6,403 nucleotides of DNA from Gammaproteobacteria bacterium (GCA_002684055.1 NYUL01000003.1:3360-9762), one strand, 5' to 3'; shown: positions 1-6,403, counted from the first letter of the stretch. Program-made: numbers and translations. The notes: generated from the letters alone by a model not told the origin.

Positions 1-189
1 AAGGTAGGCTATGAACTAAATTCAAGGAACCTTATCGATCTTCTACAAGCAGAGAAAAATTATTCAGAATCAATTAATAATCTGTCTCAAGCAACTTATG
101 GTTTCATAGTGACCTCATTGCAATATAAAAGAGCTATAGGCAACCTTGTCCCCGGTGATATTGTTGAATTAAATAAACAATTTAAATAA
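1..189 (+). CDS. tolC: TolC-family outer membrane efflux channel, C-terminal fragment (5' end outside window)
   Basis: Frame 1 is open from the left edge to a TAA at 187-189 and gives 62 residues. They align by eye with the end of E. coli TolC. A VGYELNSRNLIDLLQAEKNY stretch matches the TolC segment that reads VGTRSIVDVLDA. A helix ending in LQYKRAIGNLVPGDIVELN matches the TolC stretch that ends in GTLNEQDLLALN. TolC proteins form trimeric outer-membrane and periplasmic tunnels that pair with RND, MFS or ABC pumps and with type I secretion machinery. What is visible is the last coiled-coil helix of the periplasmic barrel plus a short tail, without the long C-terminal extension of E. coli TolC. 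The stop codon directly abuts the mutM start, so the two genes are probably co-transcribed. The family is well supported. Whether this is the general TolC or a paralogue dedicated to one pump cannot be told from the fragment. Confidence 0.85.
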   Translation, partial: KVGYELNSRNLIDLLQAEKNYSESINNLSQATYGFIVTSLQYKRAIGNLVPGDIVELNKQFK

Positions 190-1005
190 GTGCCAGAGCT
201 TCCAGAAGTTGAAACTACAAAACGAGGTGTAAAGCCCTACCTTGAGAATCAAACCTTTGAGTCTATTAAGGTCAGAAATAAAAACCTCAGAATACCATTC
301 AATACAAAGCTAAAAAATAAGATATTAGATTCGAAAATAAAACAGGTTTCTAGAAGAGCTAAATATATAACAATTGATTTTACAAATGGTTTTTCAGTTG
401 TTATTCATCTTGGCATGACCGGTAATCTTAGAGTATCTAAGCAGTCAAGATTCTTGAAGCATGATCATATAATTTTTAGTCTAAGCTCTGCTAATAATTT
501 AATTTTTAATGATGTCAGGCGTTTTGGCCTTGTGTATATTTATCGGACGAAGGATGGGTTCTACTTGCTCGACAATAATGGGCCAGACCCTTTTGAGCAA
601 GAAGCAACAAAGACTTATCTTTTTAATAAAATAAGCAAGTCTAATGCTTCAATAAAATCTATTTTGCTTAACCATACTATTATCTCAGGCATTGGAAATA
701 TTTATGCTTCTGAGATTCTATTTAAAACAAATATTTCTCCATTCAAAGAAGGCAAGGATTTATCGGAATATGAATGTAATGAGATTTTGAAAGCAAGCAG
801 ACTGATATTAAATAAGGCCATAAAAGCAGGCGGAACAACACTTAATGATTATTTTAATGCAGACGCAAAACCAGGATATTTTAAAATACAGCTAAATGTC
901 TACGATAGGGCTGGGCAGCCATGTAAAGCCTGTAACTCAGAGCTAGTACGGGTTGTTCAAAGCAATAGAAGCACTTATTTCTGCAAAAGTTGTCAAAAGA
1001 TCTAA
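190..1005 (+). CDS. mutM: Formamidopyrimidine-DNA glycosylase (8-oxoguanine DNA glycosylase/AP lyase)
   Basis: This cytoplasmic base-excision repair enzyme removes 8-oxoguanine and formamidopyrimidines from DNA and cleaves the abasic site by beta,delta-elimination. The 271 residues are close to the E. coli length (269). The N-terminus reads MPELPEVE; Pro2 is the catalytic amine after Met removal and Glu3 its acidic partner. Lys58 matches the conserved phosphate-binding and catalytic lysine. Met76 (in HLGMTG), Arg111 and Phe112 (in RRFG) correspond to the residues that fill the gap left by the flipped base. GIGNIYASE (167-175) marks the helix-two-turn-helix region. Cys245, Cys248, Cys265 and Cys268 form the C-terminal zinc finger, and Arg260 is its DNA-contacting arginine. 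The start is GTG at 190, immediately after the upstream TAA. It is fixed by the invariant PELPEVE, because Pro must be residue 2. No Shine-Dalgarno is visible before it, so translation may be coupled to the upstream tolC-like gene. The last 4 bp overlap the convergent coaD. Confidence 0.97.
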   Translation: MPELPEVETTKRGVKPYLENQTFESIKVRNKNLRIPFNTKLKNKILDSKIKQVSRRAKYITIDFTNGFSVVIHLGMTGNLRVSKQSRFLKHDHIIFSLSSANNLIFNDVRRFGLVYIYRTKDGFYLLDNNGPDPFEQEATKTYLFNKISKSNASIKSILLNHTIISGIGNIYASEILFKTNISPFKEGKDLSEYECNEILKASRLILNKAIKAGGTTLNDYFNADAKPGYFKIQLNVYDRAGQPCKACNSELVRVVQSNRSTYFCKSCQKI

Positions 1006-1484
1006 CTCTCTAATTTGCTTTTTAAAGATTTTTCAATATTGGGGTGAACAAATTTTGATATATTGCCTTTATAGCTTGCTAGCTCTTTAACCATGCTTGA
1101 TGATATAAATGACAATTTCTCGTCAGGAGTAAAAAATACACTCTCAACTACAGAGTTTTGTGAACGATTAATGCTGGCTATTTGAAATTCATACTCAAAA
1201 TCAGAAACTGCTCTAAGACCCCTTATTATTGCTTTAGCTCCTAGCTCATCTGCTAAATCAACGGTTAACTTTGAATCTAAGCCTATACATTCTATATTCT
1301 CATGGCCTACAAATAATTCATTTATCATTGCAACCCTTTCTTCTAGCGAAAAAAAATAATTTTTTGAGGAGTTTTTTACTACTGCTATTGTCACTTTATC
1401 AAAGATTTTAAGTGATCTATTTAGGATGTCATTATGGCCATTAGTGAAGGGATCAAATGAACCAGGGTATATAGCGGTTTTCAT
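1002..1484 (-). CDS. coaD: Phosphopantetheine adenylyltransferase
   Basis: CoaD transfers AMP from ATP to 4'-phosphopantetheine to make dephospho-CoA, the penultimate step of coenzyme A synthesis, in the cytoplasm. The 160 residues match the family (E. coli 159). The nucleotidyltransferase signature is intact: GSFDPFTNGH at 8-17, with the TNGH motif ending in His17, equivalent to E. coli His18. RGLRAVSDFEYE (88-99) and ISSSMVKE (127-134) are the other two hallmark blocks and form the nucleotide and pantetheine site. The ATG at 1484 puts the first motif at the usual distance from the N-terminus. The upstream sequence shows only a weak Shine-Dalgarno (TAAG). A TTGACC box on the minus strand (1547-1542) could be a -35, but no well-spaced -10 follows it; a TATAAA at 1511-1506 is an alternative. 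The stop (TAG) overlaps the mutM stop by 4 bp. coaD and mutM are also neighbours in E. coli, but there they are not convergent. Confidence 0.97.
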   Translation of the reverse strand: MKTAIYPGSFDPFTNGHNDILNRSLKIFDKVTIAVVKNSSKNYFFSLEERVAMINELFVGHENIECIGLDSKLTVDLADELGAKAIIRGLRAVSDFEYEFQIASINRSQNSVVESVFFTPDEKLSFISSSMVKELASYKGNISKFVHPNIEKSLKSKLES

Positions 1485-1562
1485 ATACTAAACTTACAAA
1501 ATTTATTTATAAGAGTAAAACTATTATTAATAAAGATTTATGGTCAATTTGTACTATTTTCA

Positions 1563-1590
1563 TTGAAAATTATATGTTCGAATCTAGAAT
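1563..1590 (+). promoter_or_regulatory. Predicted sigma70-type promoter of katG
   Basis: A TTGAAA -35 box (1563-1568; 5 of 6 match to TTGACA) is followed by a 16-bp spacer and a TAGAAT -10 box (1585-1590; 5 of 6 match to TATAAT). Transcription would begin near 1597, leaving a short leader of about 27 nt that contains the ribosome binding site. The region is AT-rich, so a chance match is possible. A weaker alternative pair is TTGTAC (1549-1554) with TATATG (1571-1576). Confidence 0.5.
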
Positions 1591-1609
1591 TAAGATTAGG
1601 CTTAATTTT

Positions 1610-1618
1610 AAGGAAAGG
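1610..1618 (+). promoter_or_regulatory. Ribosome binding site of katG
   Basis: The purine run AAGGAAAGG lies 5 bases upstream of the ATG at 1624, with its AGGA core 9 bases upstream. It is the only strong Shine-Dalgarno in this window and supports both the katG start and high expression. The starts of mutM, coaD and the S9 peptidase gene have no comparable site. Confidence 0.8.
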
Positions 1619-1623
1619 TAAAA

Positions 1624-3750
1624 ATGTCTGATGAAACAAAATGTCCGGTAATACACGGATCAAATACTAAAACTGCTGGAAGCCATTCAAATGTGAACTG
1701 GTGGCCGCAACAACTAAATTTAAATATTCTTCACCAACACGATACTAAGTCCAATCCAATGGATGGTGATTTCGATTATAAAGAAGAGTTTAGTAAGATT
1801 GATTATAAAGCTCTAAAACAAGATCTTTATGATCTTATGACTGACTCACAAGACTGGTGGCCAGCAGACTATGGCCATTACGGGCCATTCTTTGTAAGGC
1901 TTACATGGCACGCAGCTGGAACATATAGAATTGGTGATGGACGTGGAGGAGCCGGAACAGGTGCCCAAAGATTCTCTCCATTAAATTCATGGCCAGATAA
2001 TGGCAATCTTGATAAAGCAAGAAGGTTGCTTTGGCCAATTAAACAAAAATATGGCAAGCAAATTAGTTGGGCAGACCTTTTGGTTTTAGCTGGAAATGCT
2101 GCCATTGAATCAATGGGTGGCAAAACCTTTGGGTTTGGTGGGGGAAGACCAGATATATGGCATCCAGAGGAAGATATTTACTGGGGACCGGAAGAAGAGA
2201 TGCTTGGAAACAATAGATATGTAGGCGAAAGACTACTCAACAATCCTCTTGCTGCAGTTCAAATGGGGCTTATCTATGTGAACCCACAAGGACCAGATGG
2301 CAATCCTGATCCAAAACAGAGTGCTCATGATATTAGAGAAACTTTTGGCAGAATGGCTATGAATGACTACGAAACTGTAGCTCTAATAGCTGGTGGACAT
2401 ACTTTTGGAAAATCACATGGTGCTGGTGATGATGGGCTAGTTGGCGTAGGCCCAGAAGATGCTCCTATGGAACAACAACAATTTGGCTGGAAAAGTGGTT
2501 ATGGAAAAGGGAAAGGTAGAGACACTATAACAAGTGGACTTGAAGGTCCTTGGACAAAAGACCCAGCAAAATGGGACAACGGTTACTTTGAAAATTTATT
2601 TAAATATGAATACGAATTAGTTAAAAGCCCAGCAGGTGCTTTCCAATGGCATCCAATTGATCTGGAAGAAGAAAATCATGCCCCAGATGTTGAAGACTCT
2701 AGTATCAAAGTAACAACTATGATGCTTACTTCTGATTTGGCTTTAAGAGATGACCCTGAATACAGAAAGATTTCAATGCACTTTAAAGATAATCCTGAAG
2801 AGTTTGCGGATGCTTTTGCAAGGGCTTGGTTCAAGCTTCTGCACAGAGACATGGGACCTAAGAATAGATACATGGGTCCAGAAGTACCGGAAGAAGATCT
2901 TATCTGGCAGGACCCTGTCACTCCAGGTAATAAGGACTACGACGTTGAAAAGGCAAAAAAACTAATAAGCAATAGTGGTCTTAGCATTCAAGAAATGGTT
3001 GAAACCGCATGGGCTAGTGCGTCAACATTCAGAAATTCAGATTTACGTGGTGGGGCAAATGGAGCAAGAATAAGATTTGAACCTATGAGGAGCTGGAAAT
3101 CAAATGATAGAAACCAGCTCGATAAAACCCTAGAAACATTAACTAAAGTTGCTGAAGATATTGGCGCTTCAATAGCAGACATGATCGTATTAGCAGGCAA
3201 TGTTGGTATTGAAAAAGCATCCGGAGCCAACGTTCCCTTTCACCCTGGAAGAGGAGATGCTACTGAGGGTCAAACAGATGCAGAATCATTTGCAGTCTTA
3301 GAACCATTAGCTGATGGATTTAGAAACTATCAAAAAACAGAGTACTCAGTAAGTCCTGAAGAAATGCTTGTTGATAAATCTCAGTTGCTAGGATTGACCG
3401 CACATGAAATGACAGTTTTAGTTGGGGGTATGAGATCACTTGGTATTACAAAGGATAATCTTGGTAACTTCTCTGACGATAACAATACCTTAGATAATGA
3501 ATTCTTTAAGCAGCTTTTAGATATGAATGTATCGTGGAGACCAGATGGTAAAAACTCGTATGAAGGAGTGGATAAAGTGTCTGGAGAAGTTGTGAGAACA
3601 GCCTCAAGAGTTGATCTAGTTTTTGGCTCTAATTCGCAACTTAGATCTTTAGCTGAAGTTTATGCTTCTGATGACGGTAAAGATAAATTTGTTAATGACT
3701 TTATTGCAGCTTGGAATAAGGTTATGAATGCAGATAGATTTGATATTTAA
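1624..3750 (+). CDS. katG: Bifunctional catalase-peroxidase KatG
   Basis: KatG is a haem enzyme that dismutates H2O2 and also acts as a broad peroxidase. The 708 residues fit the family (E. coli 726, M. tuberculosis 740). The distal haem-pocket residues are Arg92, Trp95 and His96 in VRLTWHAAGTYR. The Trp-Tyr-Met cross-link needed for catalase activity is complete: Trp95, Tyr218 (in IYVNPQGPDG) and Met244 (in GRMAMND). The proximal triad is His259 (GGHTFGK), Trp310 (LEGPWT) and Asp371 (TSDLALR). Asp125 (SWPDN) and the mobile Arg408 (HRDMGP) are present. Ser304 is the equivalent of M. tuberculosis Ser315. The C-terminal, haem-free duplicated half runs from about 440 and retains GGANGARIRF, VPFHPGR and a final AAWNKVMNADRFD. 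There is no signal peptide, so it is cytoplasmic. It appears monocistronic, with its own promoter, a strong Shine-Dalgarno and a terminator directly after it. By eye the gene is somewhat richer in G and C than its neighbours; strong protein conservation could explain this without transfer. Confidence 0.98.
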   Translation: MSDETKCPVIHGSNTKTAGSHSNVNWWPQQLNLNILHQHDTKSNPMDGDFDYKEEFSKIDYKALKQDLYDLMTDSQDWWPADYGHYGPFFVRLTWHAAGTYRIGDGRGGAGTGAQRFSPLNSWPDNGNLDKARRLLWPIKQKYGKQISWADLLVLAGNAAIESMGGKTFGFGGGRPDIWHPEEDIYWGPEEEMLGNNRYVGERLLNNPLAAVQMGLIYVNPQGPDGNPDPKQSAHDIRETFGRMAMNDYETVALIAGGHTFGKSHGAGDDGLVGVGPEDAPMEQQQFGWKSGYGKGKGRDTITSGLEGPWTKDPAKWDNGYFENLFKYEYELVKSPAGAFQWHPIDLEEENHAPDVEDSSIKVTTMMLTSDLALRDDPEYRKISMHFKDNPEEFADAFARAWFKLLHRDMGPKNRYMGPEVPEEDLIWQDPVTPGNKDYDVEKAKKLISNSGLSIQEMVETAWASASTFRNSDLRGGANGARIRFEPMRSWKSNDRNQLDKTLETLTKVAEDIGASIADMIVLAGNVGIEKASGANVPFHPGRGDATEGQTDAESFAVLEPLADGFRNYQKTEYSVSPEEMLVDKSQLLGLTAHEMTVLVGGMRSLGITKDNLGNFSDDNNTLDNEFFKQLLDMNVSWRPDGKNSYEGVDKVSGEVVRTASRVDLVFGSNSQLRSLAEVYASDDGKDKFVNDFIAAWNKVMNADRFDI

Positions 3751-3770
3751 ATCATCTAAAATATCTTATT

Positions 3771-3794
3771 GGGCTCCTTAGGGAGCCCTTTTTT
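3771..3794 (+). terminator. Intrinsic (Rho-independent) terminator of katG
   Basis: A perfect 7-bp GC-rich stem (GGGCTCC at 3771-3777 pairs with GGAGCCC at 3782-3788) encloses a 4-base TTAG loop and is followed by six T residues (3789-3794). It starts 20 bases after the katG stop and ends katG transcription before the S9 peptidase gene. In the reverse direction there is no good T-run, so it looks unidirectional. Confidence 0.93.
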
Positions 3795-3811
3795 ATAGAG
3801 CTTTGGCATAA

Positions 3812-3840
3812 TTGACTAGCAAGCTTTTGTCTTTTCAAAT
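3812..3840 (+). promoter_or_regulatory. Possible promoter of the S9 peptidase gene
   Basis: A TTGACT -35 box (3812-3817; 5 of 6 match) is followed by a 17-bp spacer and a weak TCAAAT -10 box (3835-3840; 4 of 6). A promoter is expected here because the katG terminator lies just upstream. Transcription would begin near 3847, only about 5 nt before the ATG at 3852. The message would then be nearly leaderless, which fits the lack of a Shine-Dalgarno. The -10 match is poor, so this is tentative. Confidence 0.35.
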
Positions 3841-3851
3841 ATGCTGTTTAT

Positions 3852-5927
3852 ATGATTAATTATTCTATGCTTTTAACTAAGTCTGCAAAAATCTTAGCAG
3901 CTTTTTTTGTTTTATCTTTTTTTGTTTCTCTTTGGTCTAACCTTATGGCAGAAGAAGGCTCAGAGTCATTTGATCCAATGGATGTATTTGAGCTTGAGTG
4001 GGCTACTGATCCACGAGTTTCATCTGATGGTGAAACAATTGTATATGTCAGACGTTTTAACGATGTAATGAAAGATCGTGTTAGATCAAAGCTTTGGCGC
4101 ATTCAAAAAAATGGTGAAGGCCATAGGCCTTTGCATTCAGGATTAAGTAATTCATATTCACCGCGGTGGTCTCCTGATAATCAAAGAGTTGCCTTTGTCT
4201 CAAATAGCTCAGGCTCTACACAAATTCATATGCATTGGGTAAATACTGGAGAAACAACAGTCATAACACAGTTACAAGAATCCCCTTCTAGCTTGTCATG
4301 GTCTCCGGATGGTAAGTGGTTAGCATTTACGATGAATGTAAAAGGAGAGAGTGTTTCATTCGTTGAGCAAAGAGATAAGCCAAAAGGAGCAACCTGGGCC
4401 AAGAAACCCATTACAGTTACAACAACAAGGTATCAATACGACGGTCGCGGAATTGTTGAGCCTTCCTATCGCCATATATTTATTGTGCCCAGTGAAGGTG
4501 GGTCTGTAAGACAGTTAACGCAGGGAGACTTTAATCATTTTGGTTCTCTTGCATGGTCATCAGATAGTGAAGAAGTCTTCTTTTCAGCACATAGATCAGC
4601 TGATTGGGAGCTTATAAGTGGTGAAGCAAATATTCACAAAGTTAAAGTTTCAACTAAAAAATTAACGCAAATAACAAGCTCTGCTGGTGAAGAGAGATCA
4701 CCTGCTATTTCTCCTGATGGCAAAATGCTCGCTTTTTATATTAAAGAAAGACGACCACTAGCATACACACCAAGCAGAATTGCTGTGATGAACCTCAATA
4801 GCGGACAAATACAAATCATTTCTGAAGACTTAGATGATGATGCCGACAGTCTTTATTGGTCTAAAGAGAATAAGTCTATTTATTATGCTTTTGATTACCG
4901 AGGAGAAAGAAAGTTAAAAGAGATTGATCTGAATGGAAATGTAACTGAAGTTGCTGCTAATGTTGGTGGTACCACTATAGGGAGGCCCTATATATCTGGT
5001 GGCTTTCATGTTGCCAATGGGACTGTTGTATATACATATGGAAAAGCAGATCGACCTGCTGATATAGCTGTTGTTGAAAAAAGAGAAAATAGAGTACTTA
5101 CACAATTAAATGAAGATATTCTTGGTCATAAAAATCTTGGCAAAGTAAATGAGATTACTTATAAATCTTCCTTTGATGATGAAGAAATTCAGGGCTGGTA
5201 CATAACTCCACCTAATTTTGATCCAAATAAAAAATACCCTCTTATACTTGAGATTCATGGCGGTCCTCACCTTGCTTATGGGCCTCACTTCTCTGCCGAA
5301 CTTCAGATAATGGCAGCAGCTGGATATATTGTTTTCTATGATAATTACAGAGGTAGCACATCATATGGAGAAGACTTTGCATTGTTGCTGCAATATAAAT
5401 ACTCTAGCTCTGAGGATTTTGCTGACCACATGTCAGGCATAGATGCTCTTATTGAAAAAAATATCATTGATGAAAATAATCTATTCATAGCTGGCGGCAG
5501 TGCAGGCGGAATTGCGACTGCCTATGCGGTAGGTCTCACTGATAGATTTAATGCAGCTGTCTCTGCAAAGCCAGTGATTAACTGGTTAAGCAAACCCTTG
5601 ACTGCAGACTCTATGGTTGGTCAAATATATCATCAATTCCCAGGACCACCTTGGGAACATCTTGAACACTACTGGCAACGCTCTCCTTTATCCTTAGTAG
5701 GAAATGTCACTACCCCAACAATGCTAATAACAGGTGAAGAGGACAGAAGAACACCAATATCTGAAACTGAACAATTTTATCAGGCTCTAAGATTAAGAGA
5801 GATTGACAGTGCAATGATTCGAATTCCAAACACTTCGCATGGAATTGCTAGTAGACCTTCAAATTTAATTACAAAGGTTGATCACATACTTGCATGGTTT
5901 GAAAAATATAAGGTAGAAGCCAGATAA
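3852..5927 (+). CDS. Exported S9-family serine peptidase (prolyl oligopeptidase / acylaminoacyl-peptidase-like)
   Basis: This is a 691-residue peptidase of the prolyl oligopeptidase clan, expected to cleave short peptides. The N-terminus has lysines (10 and 13), a hydrophobic core (about 14-32) and a plausible signal peptidase site after LMA (33), so the mature enzyme should be periplasmic. Residues 50-420 form a TolB/PD40-type beta-propeller, seen as repeated blades such as RWSPDNQRVAF, LSWSPDGKWLAF and AISPDGKMLAF. An alpha/beta hydrolase domain follows (about 430-691). Its triad is Ser550 in GGSAGG, Asp631 in TGEEDRRTP and His663 in NTSHGI, and HGGP (469-472) supplies the oxyanion region. 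The segment RSPLSLVGNVTTPTMLITGE and the following ISETEQFYQALRLRE are typical of bacterial S9 peptidases annotated as dipeptidyl aminopeptidase or acyl-peptide hydrolase. Exact specificity cannot be read from sequence. The start is uncertain: Met6 (3867) is also possible and would keep the signal peptide. Neither start has a Shine-Dalgarno. The stop lies 3 bp from that of the convergent neighbour. Confidence 0.93.
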   Translation: MINYSMLLTKSAKILAAFFVLSFFVSLWSNLMAEEGSESFDPMDVFELEWATDPRVSSDGETIVYVRRFNDVMKDRVRSKLWRIQKNGEGHRPLHSGLSNSYSPRWSPDNQRVAFVSNSSGSTQIHMHWVNTGETTVITQLQESPSSLSWSPDGKWLAFTMNVKGESVSFVEQRDKPKGATWAKKPITVTTTRYQYDGRGIVEPSYRHIFIVPSEGGSVRQLTQGDFNHFGSLAWSSDSEEVFFSAHRSADWELISGEANIHKVKVSTKKLTQITSSAGEERSPAISPDGKMLAFYIKERRPLAYTPSRIAVMNLNSGQIQIISEDLDDDADSLYWSKENKSIYYAFDYRGERKLKEIDLNGNVTEVAANVGGTTIGRPYISGGFHVANGTVVYTYGKADRPADIAVVEKRENRVLTQLNEDILGHKNLGKVNEITYKSSFDDEEIQGWYITPPNFDPNKKYPLILEIHGGPHLAYGPHFSAELQIMAAAGYIVFYDNYRGSTSYGEDFALLLQYKYSSSEDFADHMSGIDALIEKNIIDENNLFIAGGSAGGIATAYAVGLTDRFNAAVSAKPVINWLSKPLTADSMVGQIYHQFPGPPWEHLEHYWQRSPLSLVGNVTTPTMLITGEEDRRTPISETEQFYQALRLREIDSAMIRIPNTSHGIASRPSNLITKVDHILAWFEKYKVEAR

Positions 5928-5930
5928 TCT

Positions 5931-6403
5931 TTAAGTAGTTTTATTTATCAAAGGCAAAGATAAGAAGTTAATTGCCGAATAAACCAATAGACTTATAGCG
6001 ATTGTGCTTAGAGACATTTGAAGATAGGCATAAACTCCAATGGCAATACATAGTGCTAGCCTGAATACCTCCATCCTTATCCCCTTCTTGCCATCAAGCC
6101 ATAAAGAAGTGCAGTACATAGTAAATGCCACCATGCTAATTGTGACCCATAACTCAGCATAGTTAAGATATCCGCTTTGAATAAAAGCCAAGAAAATATA
6201 AGTAATGAATAAATATTGAAATAAAGCGTAAATCTTATGTTGTTTGCTAATTGTTGGATTAAATTTTTTAAAGCTTTCTGCATTAAAGTCATCTTTTTCA
6301 ATTTGGTAAGGCAGGCTTTTAGGTGTCCAGCCTGTTCTAGCAAAAGGAGCATAGAGCTTTTCTTTCCAATCTTGAGATGACCACATCTCTCTCATTATTT
6401 TTA
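5931..6403 (-). CDS. Membrane protein resembling the C-terminus of sterol desaturase / fatty acid hydroxylase-family proteins (5' end outside window)
   Basis: The minus-strand frame is open to the right edge, with Ile and Lys codons upstream of the first visible Met (6395). That Met is therefore probably internal. Counting from it, a cytosolic-type stretch (MWSSQDWKEKLYAPFARTGW, then TPKSLPY) precedes hydrophobic segments at about 55-77, 81-100 and 109-150, the last long enough for two helices. The pattern of a W-x-(D/E)-K-L...GW-x-P block, a (Y/F)-(D/N)-P block (here KKFNP) and a membrane tail with an SLWLDGKK motif resembles, from memory, the region after the catalytic domain of bacterial sterol desaturase-family proteins, which are related to alkylglycerol monooxygenase. 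Those enzymes use a di-iron site held by histidine clusters to hydroxylate or desaturate lipids. No such histidine cluster lies in the visible part, so the catalytic domain should be beyond the edge. A stand-alone 154-residue membrane protein is the alternative. The stop codon TAA is at 5933-5931. Confidence 0.65.
   Translation of the reverse strand, partial: KIMREMWSSQDWKEKLYAPFARTGWTPKSLPYQIEKDDFNAESFKKFNPTISKQHKIYALFQYLFITYIFLAFIQSGYLNYAELWVTISMVAFTMYCTSLWLDGKKGIRMEVFRLALCIAIGVYAYLQMSLSTIAISLLVYSAINFLSLPLINKTT

Noticed and set aside
1510..1557. Possible OxyR operator upstream of katG: CTAT at 1521-1524 and 1554-1557 (33 bp apart), with AAAG at 1532-1535 in 11-bp phase.
   Set aside because: OxyR sites need ATAG and CTAT quarter-sites at 11-bp steps. 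Here the ATAG partners are degenerate and the step at 1543 (GTCA) does not match. Two CTATs are easily found by chance in DNA this AT-rich.
1485..1623. Search for a small RNA or riboswitch between coaD and katG.
   Set aside because: The 139 bp are nearly all A/T with no stable hairpin or T-run; they are explained by divergent promoters and the katG leader.
2620..2670. Apparent loss of the proximal KatG tryptophan, from Phe340 in SPAGAFQWHP.
   Set aside because: Aligned from Ser304 (M. tuberculosis Ser315), the proximal Trp321 equivalent is Trp310 in LEGPWT, which is present. Position 340 varies in the family.
2750..2965. Plus-strand open frame within katG, and several minus-strand frames of 60-81 codons inside katG and the S9 gene.
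   Set aside because: They are shadows of long, well-conserved genes, have no recognisable motifs and have no start signals of their own.
3840..3855. Tiny frame ATG CTG TTT ATA TGA just before the S9 peptidase start.
   Set aside because: Only four codons, no ribosome binding site and no leader-peptide character; probably chance.
6077..6352. 91-codon minus-strand frame overlapping the right-edge membrane gene.
   Set aside because: It is the shifted frame of the desaturase-like tail, and its hydrophobic look follows from the overlapping membrane codons. I see no frameshift that would join the two frames.

Overview
This is an ordinary-looking, gene-dense chromosomal window from an AT-rich bacterium. 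The gene set (a TolC-type outer-membrane channel, Fpg/MutM, CoaD, KatG and an exported S9 peptidase), the close packing and the low GC suggest a Gram-negative proteobacterium. A streamlined marine gammaproteobacterium of the SAR86 type is my best guess. That placement is an inference from gene style and composition, not from a marker gene.

Layout, left to right: (1) the last 62 codons of a TolC-family efflux channel (+), whose stop directly abuts the GTG start of mutM (+, 8-oxoguanine DNA glycosylase). (2) coaD (-, phosphopantetheine adenylyltransferase) converges on mutM, and their stop codons overlap by 4 bp. (3) A 139-bp divergent intergenic region holds a credible katG promoter and a strong Shine-Dalgarno. 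(4) katG (+, bifunctional catalase-peroxidase) is followed by a clear intrinsic terminator, so it looks like its own transcription unit. (5) A 101-bp gap carries that terminator and a possible promoter. (6) A large exported S9-family serine peptidase (+) follows. (7) Its stop lies 3 bp from that of a convergent gene (-) that runs off the right edge. Its visible part resembles the membrane C-terminus of a sterol desaturase/fatty acid hydroxylase-family protein.

Functionally these are mostly unlinked housekeeping and stress genes. MutM (repair of oxidised guanine) and KatG (peroxide removal) share an oxidative-stress theme, but the divergent coaD separates them and nothing shows that they are co-regulated. 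TolC plus MutM probably form the end of one operon. The S9 peptidase is predicted to act in the periplasm on peptides.

I found no tRNA, rRNA, CRISPR array, insertion sequence or phage gene, and no stretch over 300 bases without a gene. I see no convincing undescribed system. The findings are modest points about gene boundaries, start signals and family variants.
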